Positions 23,111 to 32,646 of a stretch of 37,164 nucleotides of DNA are shown here, in pieces (the stretch's first letter is position 1; each line of letters opens with the position of its first letter). The notes beneath the pieces are model-generated. The model searched no databases, was not told the origin of the DNA, and was given only the letters and a program-made list of their open reading frames with translations. Location: positions 1 through 37,164 of the forward strand of contig CANHHI010000001.1 of assembly GCA_947460225.1 (NCBI GenBank), in the 5' to 3' direction. Made by a program: the position numbers and the translations under genes. This stretch comes from Flavobacteriales bacterium (GTDB lineage: Bacteria; Bacteroidota; Bacteroidia; Flavobacteriales_D; CANHHI01).

Positions 23111-25594
23111 ATGAAAAAGCGAGAAGTTCAACAATTGTCCAAAATTTTGGAAGGTTCTGCTTTGCAGATGCCTCTAAAAAATAAAACGGTGTCCATTGCC
23201 TGCACAGACAGCAGGCATGTACCCGCTGGCTTTGAAGAACATTGCGTTTTTTTTGCTTTTAACGGTGTAAGCACCGAAGGTTGGCGTTTTGTGCCCGAAT
23301 TGTACCAAAAAGGCGTGCGGGTTTTTGTATTGCCAAAAACCCATGCCTTACATGTGGCGGATTTTCCAGAAGCCTGCTTTTTGGAAGTTGTTTCTATGTT
23401 CCGTGCTTTGCAGGCACTGGCAAAAGATTTGCGCAAAAACGAATTGCAAAAAATACCTTTTTGCGCCATTACAGGCAGCAACGGCAAAACCATTGTCAAA
23501 GATTGGCTCGCTTTTGTTTTAGAACCTGTGCTAGAAACTTACAAAAGCCCAAAAAGTTATAATTCGCAATTGGGCGTGCCTTTGTCTATTTTGCAATGTC
23601 CCGAAGAGGTATCGCTTGGCATTTTTGAGGCAGGGCTTTCCCAAAAAGGAGAAATGGCGATTTTGCATGATTTATTGCAGGCGGAAATTGGGGTATTTAA
23701 TTATCTATCGGCTGCGCATGGGGAAAATTTTCAAAATCAGGAGGAAAAAATAGACGAAAAACTCAAACTTTTTGAAAATGCCAAAATAATCGTATATCCC
23801 AAGCATTTACAAGCAGTGCATGAACGCATCAATTATTTTTACCCCCATACCAAAAAAATAATTTGGGGCTATACAAGCGATTGCGATATTTTTGTGCAGA
23901 ACACACAAACCGCACAAACCAAAACCAATATTACTTTTCAAACAGCAAAAAATACCGCAAGCATTGACATTCCCTTTACGGATAAAGCCTCTCTGCACAA
24001 TGCCTGTACGGTTTTGGCTTGTTGTTATGCTTTGAACCACTTGGAAGATGCCGTTTTGGAAAAGTTTTCGGACTTGCCTGTATTGCCCATGCGCTTGGAA
24101 CTGTTGGAAGGCAAAGAACACGCCAGAATCATCAGCGATGTGTATAATTCAGATATAGATGCGCTGGAAATGGCTTTGTCTTATTTGGACGGCTTGCCTT
24201 ATGCGCCCAAAACGCTTATTTTATCGGATTTCGTAGCAAATAACAATGTTGCACTGTATCAAAACACGGCTTTATTGGTACAAAAATACGGAATCACAAA
24301 TTTATACGCCATAGGAACAGCATTGCATGCGCACAAAGATTTATTTTGTAAAGTGGTGAAAAACTGCTATTTTTTTACAGACACCGCAGATTTTTTAAGG
24401 AAATACGCTTTGTTTGATTTTGGCAGGCAAAACATATTGGTCAAGGGCGCACGCATGTACCAGCTGGAGCAAGTTACCGAAAAACTCAAACAAAAGCACC
24501 ACCAAACTTGGCTAGAAATCAACCTCAACGCCTTGGAACAAAATTTAAATTATTTTAAAAAACGCTTGCCCAATAGCACCAAACTGATGGCAATGGTCAA
24601 AGCCAGGGCTTATGGCAGCAGTGAAGCACAAACTGCTTTGTTTTTAGCCCAAAAAGGCGTGGATTATTTTGGCGTGGCTTTTTCTGATGAAGGCGTGGCT
24701 TTGCGCAAAGAAGGGGTCAAAGAGCCGATTATGGTGATGCAAACTGTTGATTGGGGAATTTGCCATGAATATCAATTGGAGCCAGCTGTGGGTAATTTTG
24801 CGCAACTGCAAAGCCTTATTACTTACCTGCACGAAAATCGCATGGAAAATTTTTCCATTCATTTGGAAATAGACACGGGCATGCACCGCTTGGGTTTTGC
24901 CCCGCAAGAACTACCAGCCGTGCTAGGTTTTTTAGCAGAAAACAAAAAGTACATTAAGGTAGCTTTTATGTTTAGCCATTTATCTTCTGCTGATGATAAA
25001 AACCTAGACACATATACCCAAGAACAAATTGCCCTATTTGAAAATTGCGCCCAACAAGCCAGCGAAACCTTAAATTACCCTATACAAAAACATCTGTTAA
25101 ATTCTGCGGGCATACAGCGTTTCCCCAGTGCCACATACAACATGGTGCGCTTGGGCATTGGTTTATATGGCATTGCCAGCGAAACTTTGCAAAAACAAGA
25201 ACTCAAAGAAGTAATTTCCTTTAAAACACGCATTGTACATATTCAGAAACTGAAAAAAGGAGAACCTATTGGCTACAACAGAAAAACCATACTGCAAAAA
25301 GACAGCAAAGTAGCCACCATACCTGTGGGTTATGCCGATGGGTTTAGCCGAAGTTTGGGCAACGGCAATGGTTCGGTATGGATACACGACAAAGCCTGTG
25401 CAGTACTTGGCAATGTGTGCATGGATTTTACCATGATAGATATTAGCGAGGTGGACGCGCACCTAGACGATGTGGTGCTCTTATTTGGTCAAGGATTTAG
25501 CGCAGAAAAAATGGCGGACAAACGGTCCACCATTCCTTATGAAATTTTTACAAGTATTGCCGGGAGAGTAGCCAGGATATTTACTAGAGAGTAG
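23111..25594 (+). CDS. Bifunctional MurF-type ligase / alanine racemase
   Basis: 827 residues, a fusion typical of Bacteroidota that makes D-Ala and contains the ligase family that adds D-Ala-D-Ala to the muramyl tripeptide. N-terminal Mur ligase module at about 1-455: P-loop ITGSNGKTIVKDW at 120-132, FEAGLSQKGEMA in the central domain, and SDVYNSDIDALEMAL in the C-terminal domain. Alanine racemase from about 462: PLP lysine Lys497 in MVKARAYG, EIDTGMHRLGF, HLLNSAGIQRFP, MVRLGIGLYGI, and IPVGYADGF holding the expected second-base tyrosine. The conserved Asn after the PLP lysine (usual VKANAYG) is Arg here. The module order and linker are intact, so both activities are likely. It overlaps convergent hemD by 11 bp. 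Confidence 0.93.
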   Translation: MKKREVQQLSKILEGSALQMPLKNKTVSIACTDSRHVPAGFEEHCVFFAFNGVSTEGWRFVPELYQKGVRVFVLPKTHALHVADFPEACFLEVVSMFRALQALAKDLRKNELQKIPFCAITGSNGKTIVKDWLAFVLEPVLETYKSPKSYNSQLGVPLSILQCPEEVSLGIFEAGLSQKGEMAILHDLLQAEIGVFNYLSAAHGENFQNQEEKIDEKLKLFENAKIIVYPKHLQAVHERINYFYPHTKKIIWGYTSDCDIFVQNTQTAQTKTNITFQTAKNTASIDIPFTDKASLHNACTVLACCYALNHLEDAVLEKFSDLPVLPMRLELLEGKEHARIISDVYNSDIDALEMALSYLDGLPYAPKTLILSDFVANNNVALYQNTALLVQKYGITNLYAIGTALHAHKDLFCKVVKNCYFFTDTADFLRKYALFDFGRQNILVKGARMYQLEQVTEKLKQKHHQTWLEINLNALEQNLNYFKKRLPNSTKLMAMVKARAYGSSEAQTALFLAQKGVDYFGVAFSDEGVALRKEGVKEPIMVMQTVDWGICHEYQLEPAVGNFAQLQSLITYLHENRMENFSIHLEIDTGMHRLGFAPQELPAVLGFLAENKKYIKVAFMFSHLSSADDKNLDTYTQEQIALFENCAQQASETLNYPIQKHLLNSAGIQRFPSATYNMVRLGIGLYGIASETLQKQELKEVISFKTRIVHIQKLKKGEPIGYNRKTILQKDSKVATIPVGYADGFSRSLGNGNGSVWIHDKACAVLGNVCMDFTMIDISEVDAHLDDVVLLFGQGFSAEKMADKRSTIPYEIFTSIAGRVARIFTRE

Positions 25595-26336
25595 TTACCT
25601 GCTCTTTTTGGCGCATGTAATTTTCTATTGCCATCACCATAGAGGGAATACCTGGAAGTGGTGCGGCAATGTCCACATCTATGCCTCTGTTTTTGCATTC
25701 TTGCAAAGTTTGTGTGCCAAAAGCAGCAACAATTTGGTCTTCTTTTTTATAATCGGGAAAATTGCTTAAAAATCCCGTAACGCTAGATGGCGCAAAAAAC
25801 GTAATGATATTGTAATCTTTTATGTTTTTGTCTTCTAGTTTTGCAGGAACTGTTCGGTATTGTTGCACCTTGGAATAGGTAATATTCAATTTTTCCAATA
25901 AATTGCAAATATCCTCTGGGTGAACCTCCGAGCAAGGAATTAAAAATTTTCTGCTTTTGTTCTTTTTAATCATTTCAGAAAGCTCCAAAACAGAATTTTG
26001 ACCAAATAGAATTTTTCTGCGGCGCATTTCTCTGTATTTTTGCATATACATCGCCACGGTATCAGAGGCACAGAAAAATTTGGTGTCTTCGGACGTATTC
26101 ATGCGTGTTTCTTCGCCCAAACGGAAATAATGATCCACAGCATATTTACTGGTGAAAATAACTGCCTTATAGTGCGTGTAATCCACGTCAAATTGCCTAA
26201 ACTCGTGGTCTGTCAAGCCCTCTATTTCTACAAAAGGTATAAAGTCAACAGCCACTTCGTATCTAGCTTCCAAATCAGCGTAAGGCGATCTGCCCAGCGG
26301 TTTGGGTTGAGAAATGAGAATTTTCTTTATATCCAT
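25584..26336 (-). CDS. hemD: Uroporphyrinogen-III synthase
   Basis: 250 residues from ATG 26336; the upstream frame to 26390 runs into the previous gene. HemD closes and inverts hydroxymethylbilane to uroporphyrinogen III in haem synthesis. The family is poorly conserved. Seen: the N-terminal KKILISQPKP, the FTSKYAVDHYF helix in domain 1, and the C-terminal block FFAPSSVTGFL followed by VAAFGTQTLQECKNRGIDVD, the most conserved HemD signature. The length fits. Its position right after a DUF4271 gene is a recurrent Bacteroidota arrangement. It is the last gene of a long minus-strand run, and its 3' end overlaps murF-alr by 11 bp. Confidence 0.87.
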   Translation of the reverse strand: MDIKKILISQPKPLGRSPYADLEARYEVAVDFIPFVEIEGLTDHEFRQFDVDYTHYKAVIFTSKYAVDHYFRLGEETRMNTSEDTKFFCASDTVAMYMQKYREMRRRKILFGQNSVLELSEMIKKNKSRKFLIPCSEVHPEDICNLLEKLNITYSKVQQYRTVPAKLEDKNIKDYNIITFFAPSSVTGFLSNFPDYKKEDQIVAAFGTQTLQECKNRGIDVDIAAPLPGIPSMVMAIENYMRQKEQVTTL

Positions 26337-26356
26337 AGTCCAAATACAATAAATTT

Positions 26357-27040
26357 TTAAAATCCCTTGATCCAATGGGCGATTGTCCAAAAAGGCAAGA
26401 TTTCAAAAGTGCAAATATAAAAAATAATATACAAATACGGAACCTTATACGCTCTGGATATGCTTAAATAATTTAACCATTTTAACACAAAAGCTGTTAA
26501 AATTAGCACAGTCAGTGTGATTGCAACCCAAGTGCTCTTCCATTCAAAACGGGTATAATACGTCATAATATTCAAAGCCAAGAGCAAAATACCCAGCCCA
26601 GAACGGCTTACAAAAGTCCAACGGTAATATACCTGATTGGATTTTTCAATGTCTAAGAGATAGCCAAGTACCCTCAAAAGAAGACTTTCCGCTAAAAAAT
26701 AAAGCAAAAAGCCCAAACAAAAACCCAAGCCATAAAATGCCAGCGTACGCATACTGCCTTGAAAAATAGACGGTTGTATCACATAAAAAAACAAAACAAG
26801 GCTCATGGACAGCATGCACAAAAACAATCCATGCAAAAACAAAACATCTGCACGCAAAATTGTGGGCACTTCTTTTTGCAATCTTTTTGGAGAAAACCAA
26901 TACGAAAAGCTACGCTGCAAAAAATCTTGATAATTTTCTCTCGCCCATGCGTAAGCCAAAATAAACAAAAGAAACGCAATGCCCATAGACACAAAGCCAA
27001 AAGGCGCATCAAAAAAGAAATCCTGTTGTTGCAAAGCCAT
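26357..27040 (-). CDS. DUF4271 domain membrane protein
   Basis: 227 residues with about six hydrophobic segments: roughly 15-35, 64-86, 98-123, 148-165, 172-192 and 201-224. It ends in the family-like stretch VPYLYIIFYICTFEILPFW. It is an integral inner-membrane protein restricted to Bacteroidota and of unknown function. There is no signal for an enzyme or transporter fold. It is encoded 1 nt after the lptB stop and 20 nt before hemD, so co-transcribed. The repeated linkage to hemD in this phylum hints at a link with the envelope or haem, but nothing in the sequence shows it. Confidence 0.82.
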   Translation of the reverse strand: MALQQQDFFFDAPFGFVSMGIAFLLFILAYAWARENYQDFLQRSFSYWFSPKRLQKEVPTILRADVLFLHGLFLCMLSMSLVLFFYVIQPSIFQGSMRTLAFYGLGFCLGFLLYFLAESLLLRVLGYLLDIEKSNQVYYRWTFVSRSGLGILLLALNIMTYYTRFEWKSTWVAITLTVLILTAFVLKWLNYLSISRAYKVPYLYIIFYICTFEILPFWTIAHWIKGF

Positions 27041-27041
27041 T

Positions 27042-27830
27042 TTATTTGCCTAATTGTTGTTGTTCCATTTTTTCTTGCAAGGCTTGGATTTTTGGATTGC
27101 GCTTGAACTCAAAGTGCGGACCCAAATACACACTGCGCACATCGGCATCGGAGGCTAATTCCTCAGCGGTACCCTCTTTAAAAATATGTCCGTCCACAAT
27201 CAAGTACGCTCTATCGGTAATAGACAAGGTTTCGTGTACGTTGTGGTCGGTAATAAGAATGCCAATGTTTTTGTATTTCAAAGTTGCCACAACGTCTTGA
27301 ATATCGGAAACAGCAATGGGATCAACCCCAGCAAAAGGTTCATCTAGCAAAATGAATTTGGGGTCAGTAGCAAGCGCACGAGCAATTTCTGTGCGTCTTT
27401 TTTCGCCACCAGAAAGCCTTTCGCCTAAGTTTTTGCGCACATGGTTTAAATTAAATTCATCAATCAATTCGTCAAGCCTTTTGTTGCGCTCGGCAGTTGT
27501 TTTGTTTGTGATTTCAAGCACTGCCATAATGTTTTCCTCCACAGAAAGTTTTCTAAAAACCGAAACTTCTTGGGGCAAATAACCTATGCCAAGTTTTGCC
27601 CTTTGATACAAGGGTTTTTTAGTGATTTCTACATCGTTTAAAAACACTTTGCCTCCATTGGGCGTAACCAAGCCAACCATCATGTAAAAAGACGTGGATT
27701 TACCCGCTCCGTTTGGACCCAAAAGCCCCACGATTTCTCCTTGTTTGACATGCACAGAGACATCTTTTACAACAGTTCTACTGCCGTATTTTTTGACCAA
27801 ATGCTCCGCTTTTAAAATTTGTTTTTCCAT
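27042..27830 (-). CDS. lptB: LPS export ABC transporter ATP-binding protein LptB
   Basis: 262 residues. LptB is the ATPase that, with LptF/LptG, extracts LPS from the inner membrane and drives it along the Lpt bridge. Seen: Walker A LLGPNGAGKST at 36-46, the LptB-type Q-loop region IGYLPQEVSVFRKLSVEENI, signature LSGGEKRRTEIARAL, Walker B FILLDEPFAGVDP, and H-loop LITDHNVHETL. The C-terminal extension after about 235 is short and charged. FAGVDP and the SVFRKLSV block distinguish LptB from LivF/LivG-type ATPases. It follows the DUF5686 gene by 2 nt. LptF/G are not in the window. Confidence 0.93.
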   Translation of the reverse strand: MEKQILKAEHLVKKYGSRTVVKDVSVHVKQGEIVGLLGPNGAGKSTSFYMMVGLVTPNGGKVFLNDVEITKKPLYQRAKLGIGYLPQEVSVFRKLSVEENIMAVLEITNKTTAERNKRLDELIDEFNLNHVRKNLGERLSGGEKRRTEIARALATDPKFILLDEPFAGVDPIAVSDIQDVVATLKYKNIGILITDHNVHETLSITDRAYLIVDGHIFKEGTAEELASDADVRSVYLGPHFEFKRNPKIQALQEKMEQQQLGK

Positions 27831-27832
27831 GT

Positions 27833-30337
27833 TTAAAAAGTATAACTAAAACTGGCACGAACTCCTATTTTTTGAATATTGGGGTGATCTAAATAAGTCA
27901 GTCTAAAGACGGCATCTATTCTAAAAAACAGCAAAATATTGTCCAGACCAACGTTCATTTCCACAAACGGTTTTTGCTCCAAAGTAAAAGAATTTTTTTC
28001 TAAGTTCAATACTTTTTTGTTTTCTTGGGCTAAAAGACCATACACAGCACGCACCCCGATAATTTCTCTAAATTTGAGATAGCGTATGCCTGGAATTTTA
28101 TTGAGGAAAAACCCTTGAAAATTGTGTTCATACACCAAACTGATGTAAGAACTGGAAATAAATTCCGCAAAATTCATGGTATTAAACGACAAATACCGAA
28201 AATCATAGCCCTCCGAACCCGCATGAATAAACAAAAGCGGATAAGGCAAGGCTTCAAAAACATGCCCGCTTTCTACTCTCAAATAAGATTTGCCCACAGC
28301 ACCCGTAAAAAACAACTGTTCGTAAGCCAATTGTATTTTATTGAACTGGTAATCCCCAAAAAGATAGGGAATGCCAGCCTCATAGCGAAAAGAAAACGTG
28401 GGATAAGGCAACTCTTGCCGCACACGGTTGTAAGCCCCCGCAATATATCTTGCTTTATGGGAATACACCGCTTCTAGTGATACGGAAAACAACCGAATAT
28501 TTTTGAGGAAAATTTTGTTATAAAAAGGGTCTATGTTGCCATTTTCATCGAACACAGGCACATTGAGTTTAAAATCTAAGGGCTTGCTCATTTTGCGCAA
28601 TAAGCCAATGCTGGTAGAAAACCCCTGAAACCAATCTCTGGCGTATGAAATCTTAAACGTATTGCTTATAAAAAAGTGCCTCGGATTTACCCGAGCCAGC
28701 AATAAAGAAAAAATATCACTGCCATAATTCAAACGGGGCGAACCAAAAAGTTCTGTTTCTACATCGCCAAGCCTGTCCAAATCATACTGGTAAATGGCAT
28801 AAACATATTCCCATTTTTTTTTATCAAAAAACATTTTGTTTTCCACAGCATATTTAAAGGTTTTATCACCCGTGCCATACGCCAAATAACCACCAATTCT
28901 AAAATCTGGGTGCAATTTCTTGGTAGTCCTGAGGGCTAGCTTAAACCTATGTTTTTCAATGTCGTTATAGCCATACATAGACCACAAATGCCCAAACGAC
29001 AAATAACCTATATCCCAATAACCCGTTGCCATGGTTTTGACAAAACTTTCCAAAGCACGAAACTGTGGCACTTTGCGCAAGGTGTCCTTCAAGTGATATA
29101 CGGTATTTTCTTGCACATTGAGTTTTTGCGGGCGTTTTTCAGCCAAAAAAGTATCAGCATCTTCTTTTTCATCAAAATCTACCACATTGCCCTTAAAAAC
29201 ATCTTTGGACAAATTTGGGTTGAGTATATAATCGCTATACGTGGTGTTTTTTTGCCCCAAAAGCCCTATCATCTTTCGCTCGGCGATATTAAAATGCACC
29301 TGCAAATCCTCGCTTTGTATCACATACAACGTGTCTGCTAGTTTTTTGTATTTTTGCTCAGCGTGCAAACTGTAAATTAGATTCACATTGGCATTAGGCG
29401 ACATGTTGGCTTTAATTTTAGGCACAAAATACGTGCTGTCTTCCACCCAAAAACGCCCTTGAAAAGTAAGTTCTTGGGGCAATTTAGGAAAATACGCCAC
29501 TTGATATTGTTTTTTACCTTTTTCCAAAGTGCTGTCCACCAAATAATAACGATAATAACCCAAGCCATATTCAGACAAAGGCGAGACAAATTGACTGCCC
29601 AAAACCCGCACAAAATTTTGATGAAAATTTAATTCCAAATATAAATTGCCAAAATACTGTTGCACACTTTCGTTGTCCAGACCTGAGTTTTTGGCTGCCC
29701 ATACTTTTTCCTTTTTCTTGGCAGGATTATTTTGCACGTAAGTGGTAGAATAGCTTTCAGACAAAAATGCAGGTATGTAACGCTTGCCGTCTGCAGTGGT
29801 GTCTAATTGGCTAAAAAATGGCGCAAAAGGCTTCATTGCCTTGCTTTTGGCAAATTTCTCCGATACATTGCTCACCGAGAGCAAAACTTTATTATAAACA
29901 TCATACTGCCATTGTGGCATATTTTCTAAATTGTATTTACGGCGACTTGCGATAATTTTTCTCAGTAAAATATGAGCGGGGTTTTCTTTGTTGTCAGGCA
30001 ATATTTCCACAGCGGAAAGCATTTTTTCATCGGTATCCAAAAAAAACTTAAGCACTTTATTGGCATTGAGTTTTTTAATGGGGTAATTTAAAGTTGTATA
30101 GCCTGTATAAGCGATTTGCAAGGTTGTTTCACTGTGCGTGGTATCCACAACAATTTCAAAATACCCCTCGGCATTGGTTTTGACAATTTTCTGTTGTTTT
30201 TTAAGCATTAACGTGGCTTGTATCAAAGGCTCGGCATTTTCTTTGTCATACACATAACCCCGCAATTTTGTCTGCGCCCAACACAAGGAATGGAAACAGA
30301 AACAAATAAAAAAGAAACGGCTCAGCAAATTCAACAT
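27833..30337 (-). CDS. DUF5686 outer-membrane protein with carboxypeptidase-regulatory-like domain
   Basis: 834 residues. Residues 1-21 form a signal peptide (hydrophobic FFFICFCFHSLCWAQ, cleavage after WAQ). Residues about 24-105 are a CarboxypepD_reg-like beta-sandwich (LRGYVYDKENAEPLIQATL, TNAEGYFEI). From about 125 to the end is the DUF5686 region, rich in alternating aromatic/polar strands and ending in the phenylalanine-terminated strand GVRASFSYTF, a typical outer-membrane barrel signal. The family is Bacteroidota-specific, with architecture resembling TonB-dependent receptor plug/barrel proteins but lacking the plug. The function is unknown. The neighbours lptB and folD are packed at 2 and 6 nt, so it is part of a large transcript. 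Confidence 0.85.
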   Translation of the reverse strand: MLNLLSRFFFICFCFHSLCWAQTKLRGYVYDKENAEPLIQATLMLKKQQKIVKTNAEGYFEIVVDTTHSETTLQIAYTGYTTLNYPIKKLNANKVLKFFLDTDEKMLSAVEILPDNKENPAHILLRKIIASRRKYNLENMPQWQYDVYNKVLLSVSNVSEKFAKSKAMKPFAPFFSQLDTTADGKRYIPAFLSESYSTTYVQNNPAKKKEKVWAAKNSGLDNESVQQYFGNLYLELNFHQNFVRVLGSQFVSPLSEYGLGYYRYYLVDSTLEKGKKQYQVAYFPKLPQELTFQGRFWVEDSTYFVPKIKANMSPNANVNLIYSLHAEQKYKKLADTLYVIQSEDLQVHFNIAERKMIGLLGQKNTTYSDYILNPNLSKDVFKGNVVDFDEKEDADTFLAEKRPQKLNVQENTVYHLKDTLRKVPQFRALESFVKTMATGYWDIGYLSFGHLWSMYGYNDIEKHRFKLALRTTKKLHPDFRIGGYLAYGTGDKTFKYAVENKMFFDKKKWEYVYAIYQYDLDRLGDVETELFGSPRLNYGSDIFSLLLARVNPRHFFISNTFKISYARDWFQGFSTSIGLLRKMSKPLDFKLNVPVFDENGNIDPFYNKIFLKNIRLFSVSLEAVYSHKARYIAGAYNRVRQELPYPTFSFRYEAGIPYLFGDYQFNKIQLAYEQLFFTGAVGKSYLRVESGHVFEALPYPLLFIHAGSEGYDFRYLSFNTMNFAEFISSSYISLVYEHNFQGFFLNKIPGIRYLKFREIIGVRAVYGLLAQENKKVLNLEKNSFTLEQKPFVEMNVGLDNILLFFRIDAVFRLTYLDHPNIQKIGVRASFSYTF

Positions 30338-30343
30338 ATATTT

Positions 30344-31264
30344 TTAAAAAAATACCGAAGGCTCCTCTAATGCACCTTTTTCCGTCAAATCATCTTGGGC
30401 TTTTTCATAAGCCAAAAAAGTATTGTGTAGCAAACTATAAATCGTCATCGGTCCAACGCCAAAAGGCACAGGGGTAATGGCACTGCATATTTTTTTTGCC
30501 CCCTCAAAATCCACATCGCCCACAAGGCTATAACCCGATTTTTTGCGTTCATCAGCTATGCGTGTCAAGCCCACATCTATCACAACTGCACCCGGTTTTA
30601 TCATATCTGCCGTAATAAAATTGGGTTTGCCAATGGCAACAATCAGCAAATCCGCCATGCGTGTGTGTGTTTCCAAGTTTTGCGTGTGGGAATGGGTAAG
30701 CGTTACCGTGCAATTGCCTATTTTGTCGTTGCGTGTGAGCAAAATGCTAATGGGCGTGCCGACAATGTGGCTACGTCCAACCACCACACAATGTTTGCCT
30801 TGCACGTCTATTTGGTAAAAACTCAACAATTCCAAAATGCCCTTTGGCGTGGCGGGCAAAAAAGTAGGCAAATGAATCACCGCTCTGCCTAGATTTTCGG
30901 GGTGAAAACCATCAACATCTTTTTTTGGGTCTATGGCTAAAATCACCTGCTTTTCCACAATATGCTTGGGCAAGGGCAATTGCACCAAAATGCCATCTGT
31001 TTGCGCATCTGCGTTAAGGGCGTGAATATGCGCCAAAAGCTCCGCTTGACTGGTATTTTCTGGCAGGTGTAAAACCGTGGACTTAAAGCCAATTTCTTGG
31101 CAGGCTTTCATTTTAGCCTGCACATAAGTAGCACTAGCACCGTCATTGCCCAGCAAAATAGCTACCAAATGGGGCGCACGCAATCCCTTTTCTAATCTAA
31201 GGTCTAGGGTTGCTTTTAGTTTTTTTTGCAGGCTTTGTGCTGCAATTTTGCCATTGAGTAGCAA
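30344..31264 (-). CDS. folD: Bifunctional methylenetetrahydrofolate dehydrogenase / methenyl-THF cyclohydrolase
   Basis: 306 residues from a TTG start at 31264; no ATG occurs in frame upstream, and the sequence from TTG (MLLNGKIAAQSL) matches the usual FolD N-terminus. FolD interconverts methylene-, methenyl- and 10-formyl-THF. Seen: the catalytic Tyr and Lys in YVQAKMKACQEIGF, TDGILVQLPLP, KDVDGFHPENLGR, the NADP-binding VVGRSHIVGTP, the second signature PVPFGVGPMTI near the C-terminus, and a small insertion around 175-185. The length is slightly above the usual 285-295. It is in the operon after ffh (39-nt gap). Confidence 0.94.
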   Translation of the reverse strand: MLLNGKIAAQSLQKKLKATLDLRLEKGLRAPHLVAILLGNDGASATYVQAKMKACQEIGFKSTVLHLPENTSQAELLAHIHALNADAQTDGILVQLPLPKHIVEKQVILAIDPKKDVDGFHPENLGRAVIHLPTFLPATPKGILELLSFYQIDVQGKHCVVVGRSHIVGTPISILLTRNDKIGNCTVTLTHSHTQNLETHTRMADLLIVAIGKPNFITADMIKPGAVVIDVGLTRIADERKKSGYSLVGDVDFEGAKKICSAITPVPFGVGPMTIYSLLHNTFLAYEKAQDDLTEKGALEEPSVFF

Positions 31265-31303
31265 AAGATTTTGTGTCGTAGTTGTCGTGAAAATATAGTT
31301 GTT

Positions 31304-32644
31304 TTAAAATTTACTGCGTCCTTTCATGGCATCAAAAATTCTAGCCATTGCGCCTGGTTTGCCCTGCGTCATTTTGAGCATGCTGGCAAGCTGTTCCCTT
31401 TGCTTGAGAATTCTATTCACCTCTTCAATAGAACTCGCACTGCCTTTTGCCACTCGCTGTTTTCGGCTGGGTTGTGCCATCAACGCAGGATTTTTGCGCT
31501 CTTTGGGCGTCATGGATTGTATAATGGCACGCACCTTGCCAAATGGATTGTGGTCTTGGGGCAAATTTTGCGCAATGTTAGACATACCCGGCACCATACC
31601 CAACACGTCTTTCACGCTACCCATTTGTTCTATTTGTTCTATTTGCGCTAAAAAGTCTTCAAAATCCAGTTGGTTTTTGGCTACTTTTTGATTGAGTTGT
31701 TTGAATTTATCCGCATCAAAGGCTTCTTGGGCACGCTCCACAAAAGAGACAATATCGCCCATGCCCAGCATTCTATCGGCAATCCTATCGGGGTGAAAAA
31801 CCTCCAAAGCCTCTATTTTTTCCCCCGTACCAATAAATTTAATAGGCTTTTCCACAACGGTTTTAATAGACAAAGCAGCACCTGCACGGGTATCTCCGTC
31901 CATTTTGCTCAAAATTACACCCGAAATTGCTAGCCTGTCATTAAAGGCTTTGGCAAGATTAACGGCATCTTGCCCAATCATCGCATCGGCAACAAAAAGA
32001 ATTTCTTGCGGATTTAGCAAATTTTTCAGGTTTTCCACCTCTTGCATCATGGCTTCGTCTATTGCCATGCGCCCAGCCGTATCAAAAATAAGCACGTTGT
32101 GGTGGTTTACTTTGGCGTGTTGCAGTGCCGCTTTGGCAATGCTGAGCACATTTTGTTCGCCATCTTGGCTAAAAAAGTCCAAATTATTTTTTTCCGCCAA
32201 AGTTCTGAGCTGGTCTATCGCAGCGGCGCGATACACATCGCAAGCCACCAAAAGCACGCTTCTGCCTTTTTTCTTGATATAATTTGCCAATTTGGCAGCA
32301 TGCGTAGTTTTACCAGCACCCTGCATACCCACCAGCAAAATCACATTGGGATTTTGGTCTAGCTTGAGGTCTGCACTAGTATGTCCCATCAAATCCACCA
32401 ATTCATCGTGGGCAATTTTAATGAGCATTTGCCTTGGAGAAACATGCTTTAAAATACCTTGCCCTATGGCTTTGTCTTTTACACGGCTTACAAAATCTTT
32501 GGCAATTTTATACTGCACATCGGCTTCTAGCAGGGCTTTTCTCACTTCTTTCAAAGCCTCTGATATATTAACCTCCGTAATTTTCCCTTGCCCTTTCAGC
32601 AAATGAAAAGCCTTGTCTATTTTTTTGGATATTTGCTCAAACAT
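31304..32644 (-). CDS. ffh: Signal recognition particle protein Ffh
   Basis: 446 residues. Ffh binds SRP RNA and signal sequences and hands ribosomes to FtsY at the inner membrane. Seen: the N-terminal helical bundle at 1-95; the G domain with P-loop GMQGAGKTT at 106-114, DVYRAAAIDQL, DTAGRM, LSKMDGDTRAGAALS, and FIGTGEKIEALEVFHP; then the M domain from about 305 with GMGDIVSFVE, a Gln/Met-rich helix, and the RNA-binding SRKQRVAKGS. All modules are present, so it is intact. Its own start is 2 nt after the stop of the lipoprotein gene. No SRP RNA gene is visible in the window. Confidence 0.96.
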   Translation of the reverse strand: MFEQISKKIDKAFHLLKGQGKITEVNISEALKEVRKALLEADVQYKIAKDFVSRVKDKAIGQGILKHVSPRQMLIKIAHDELVDLMGHTSADLKLDQNPNVILLVGMQGAGKTTHAAKLANYIKKKGRSVLLVACDVYRAAAIDQLRTLAEKNNLDFFSQDGEQNVLSIAKAALQHAKVNHHNVLIFDTAGRMAIDEAMMQEVENLKNLLNPQEILFVADAMIGQDAVNLAKAFNDRLAISGVILSKMDGDTRAGAALSIKTVVEKPIKFIGTGEKIEALEVFHPDRIADRMLGMGDIVSFVERAQEAFDADKFKQLNQKVAKNQLDFEDFLAQIEQIEQMGSVKDVLGMVPGMSNIAQNLPQDHNPFGKVRAIIQSMTPKERKNPALMAQPSRKQRVAKGSASSIEEVNRILKQREQLASMLKMTQGKPGAMARIFDAMKGRSKF

Positions 32645-32646
32645 AT

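Noticed and set aside
26357..26390. Longer HemD start at 26390
   Set aside because: It would overlap the DUF4271 gene, while ATG 26336 gives the family N-terminus after a 20-nt gap.
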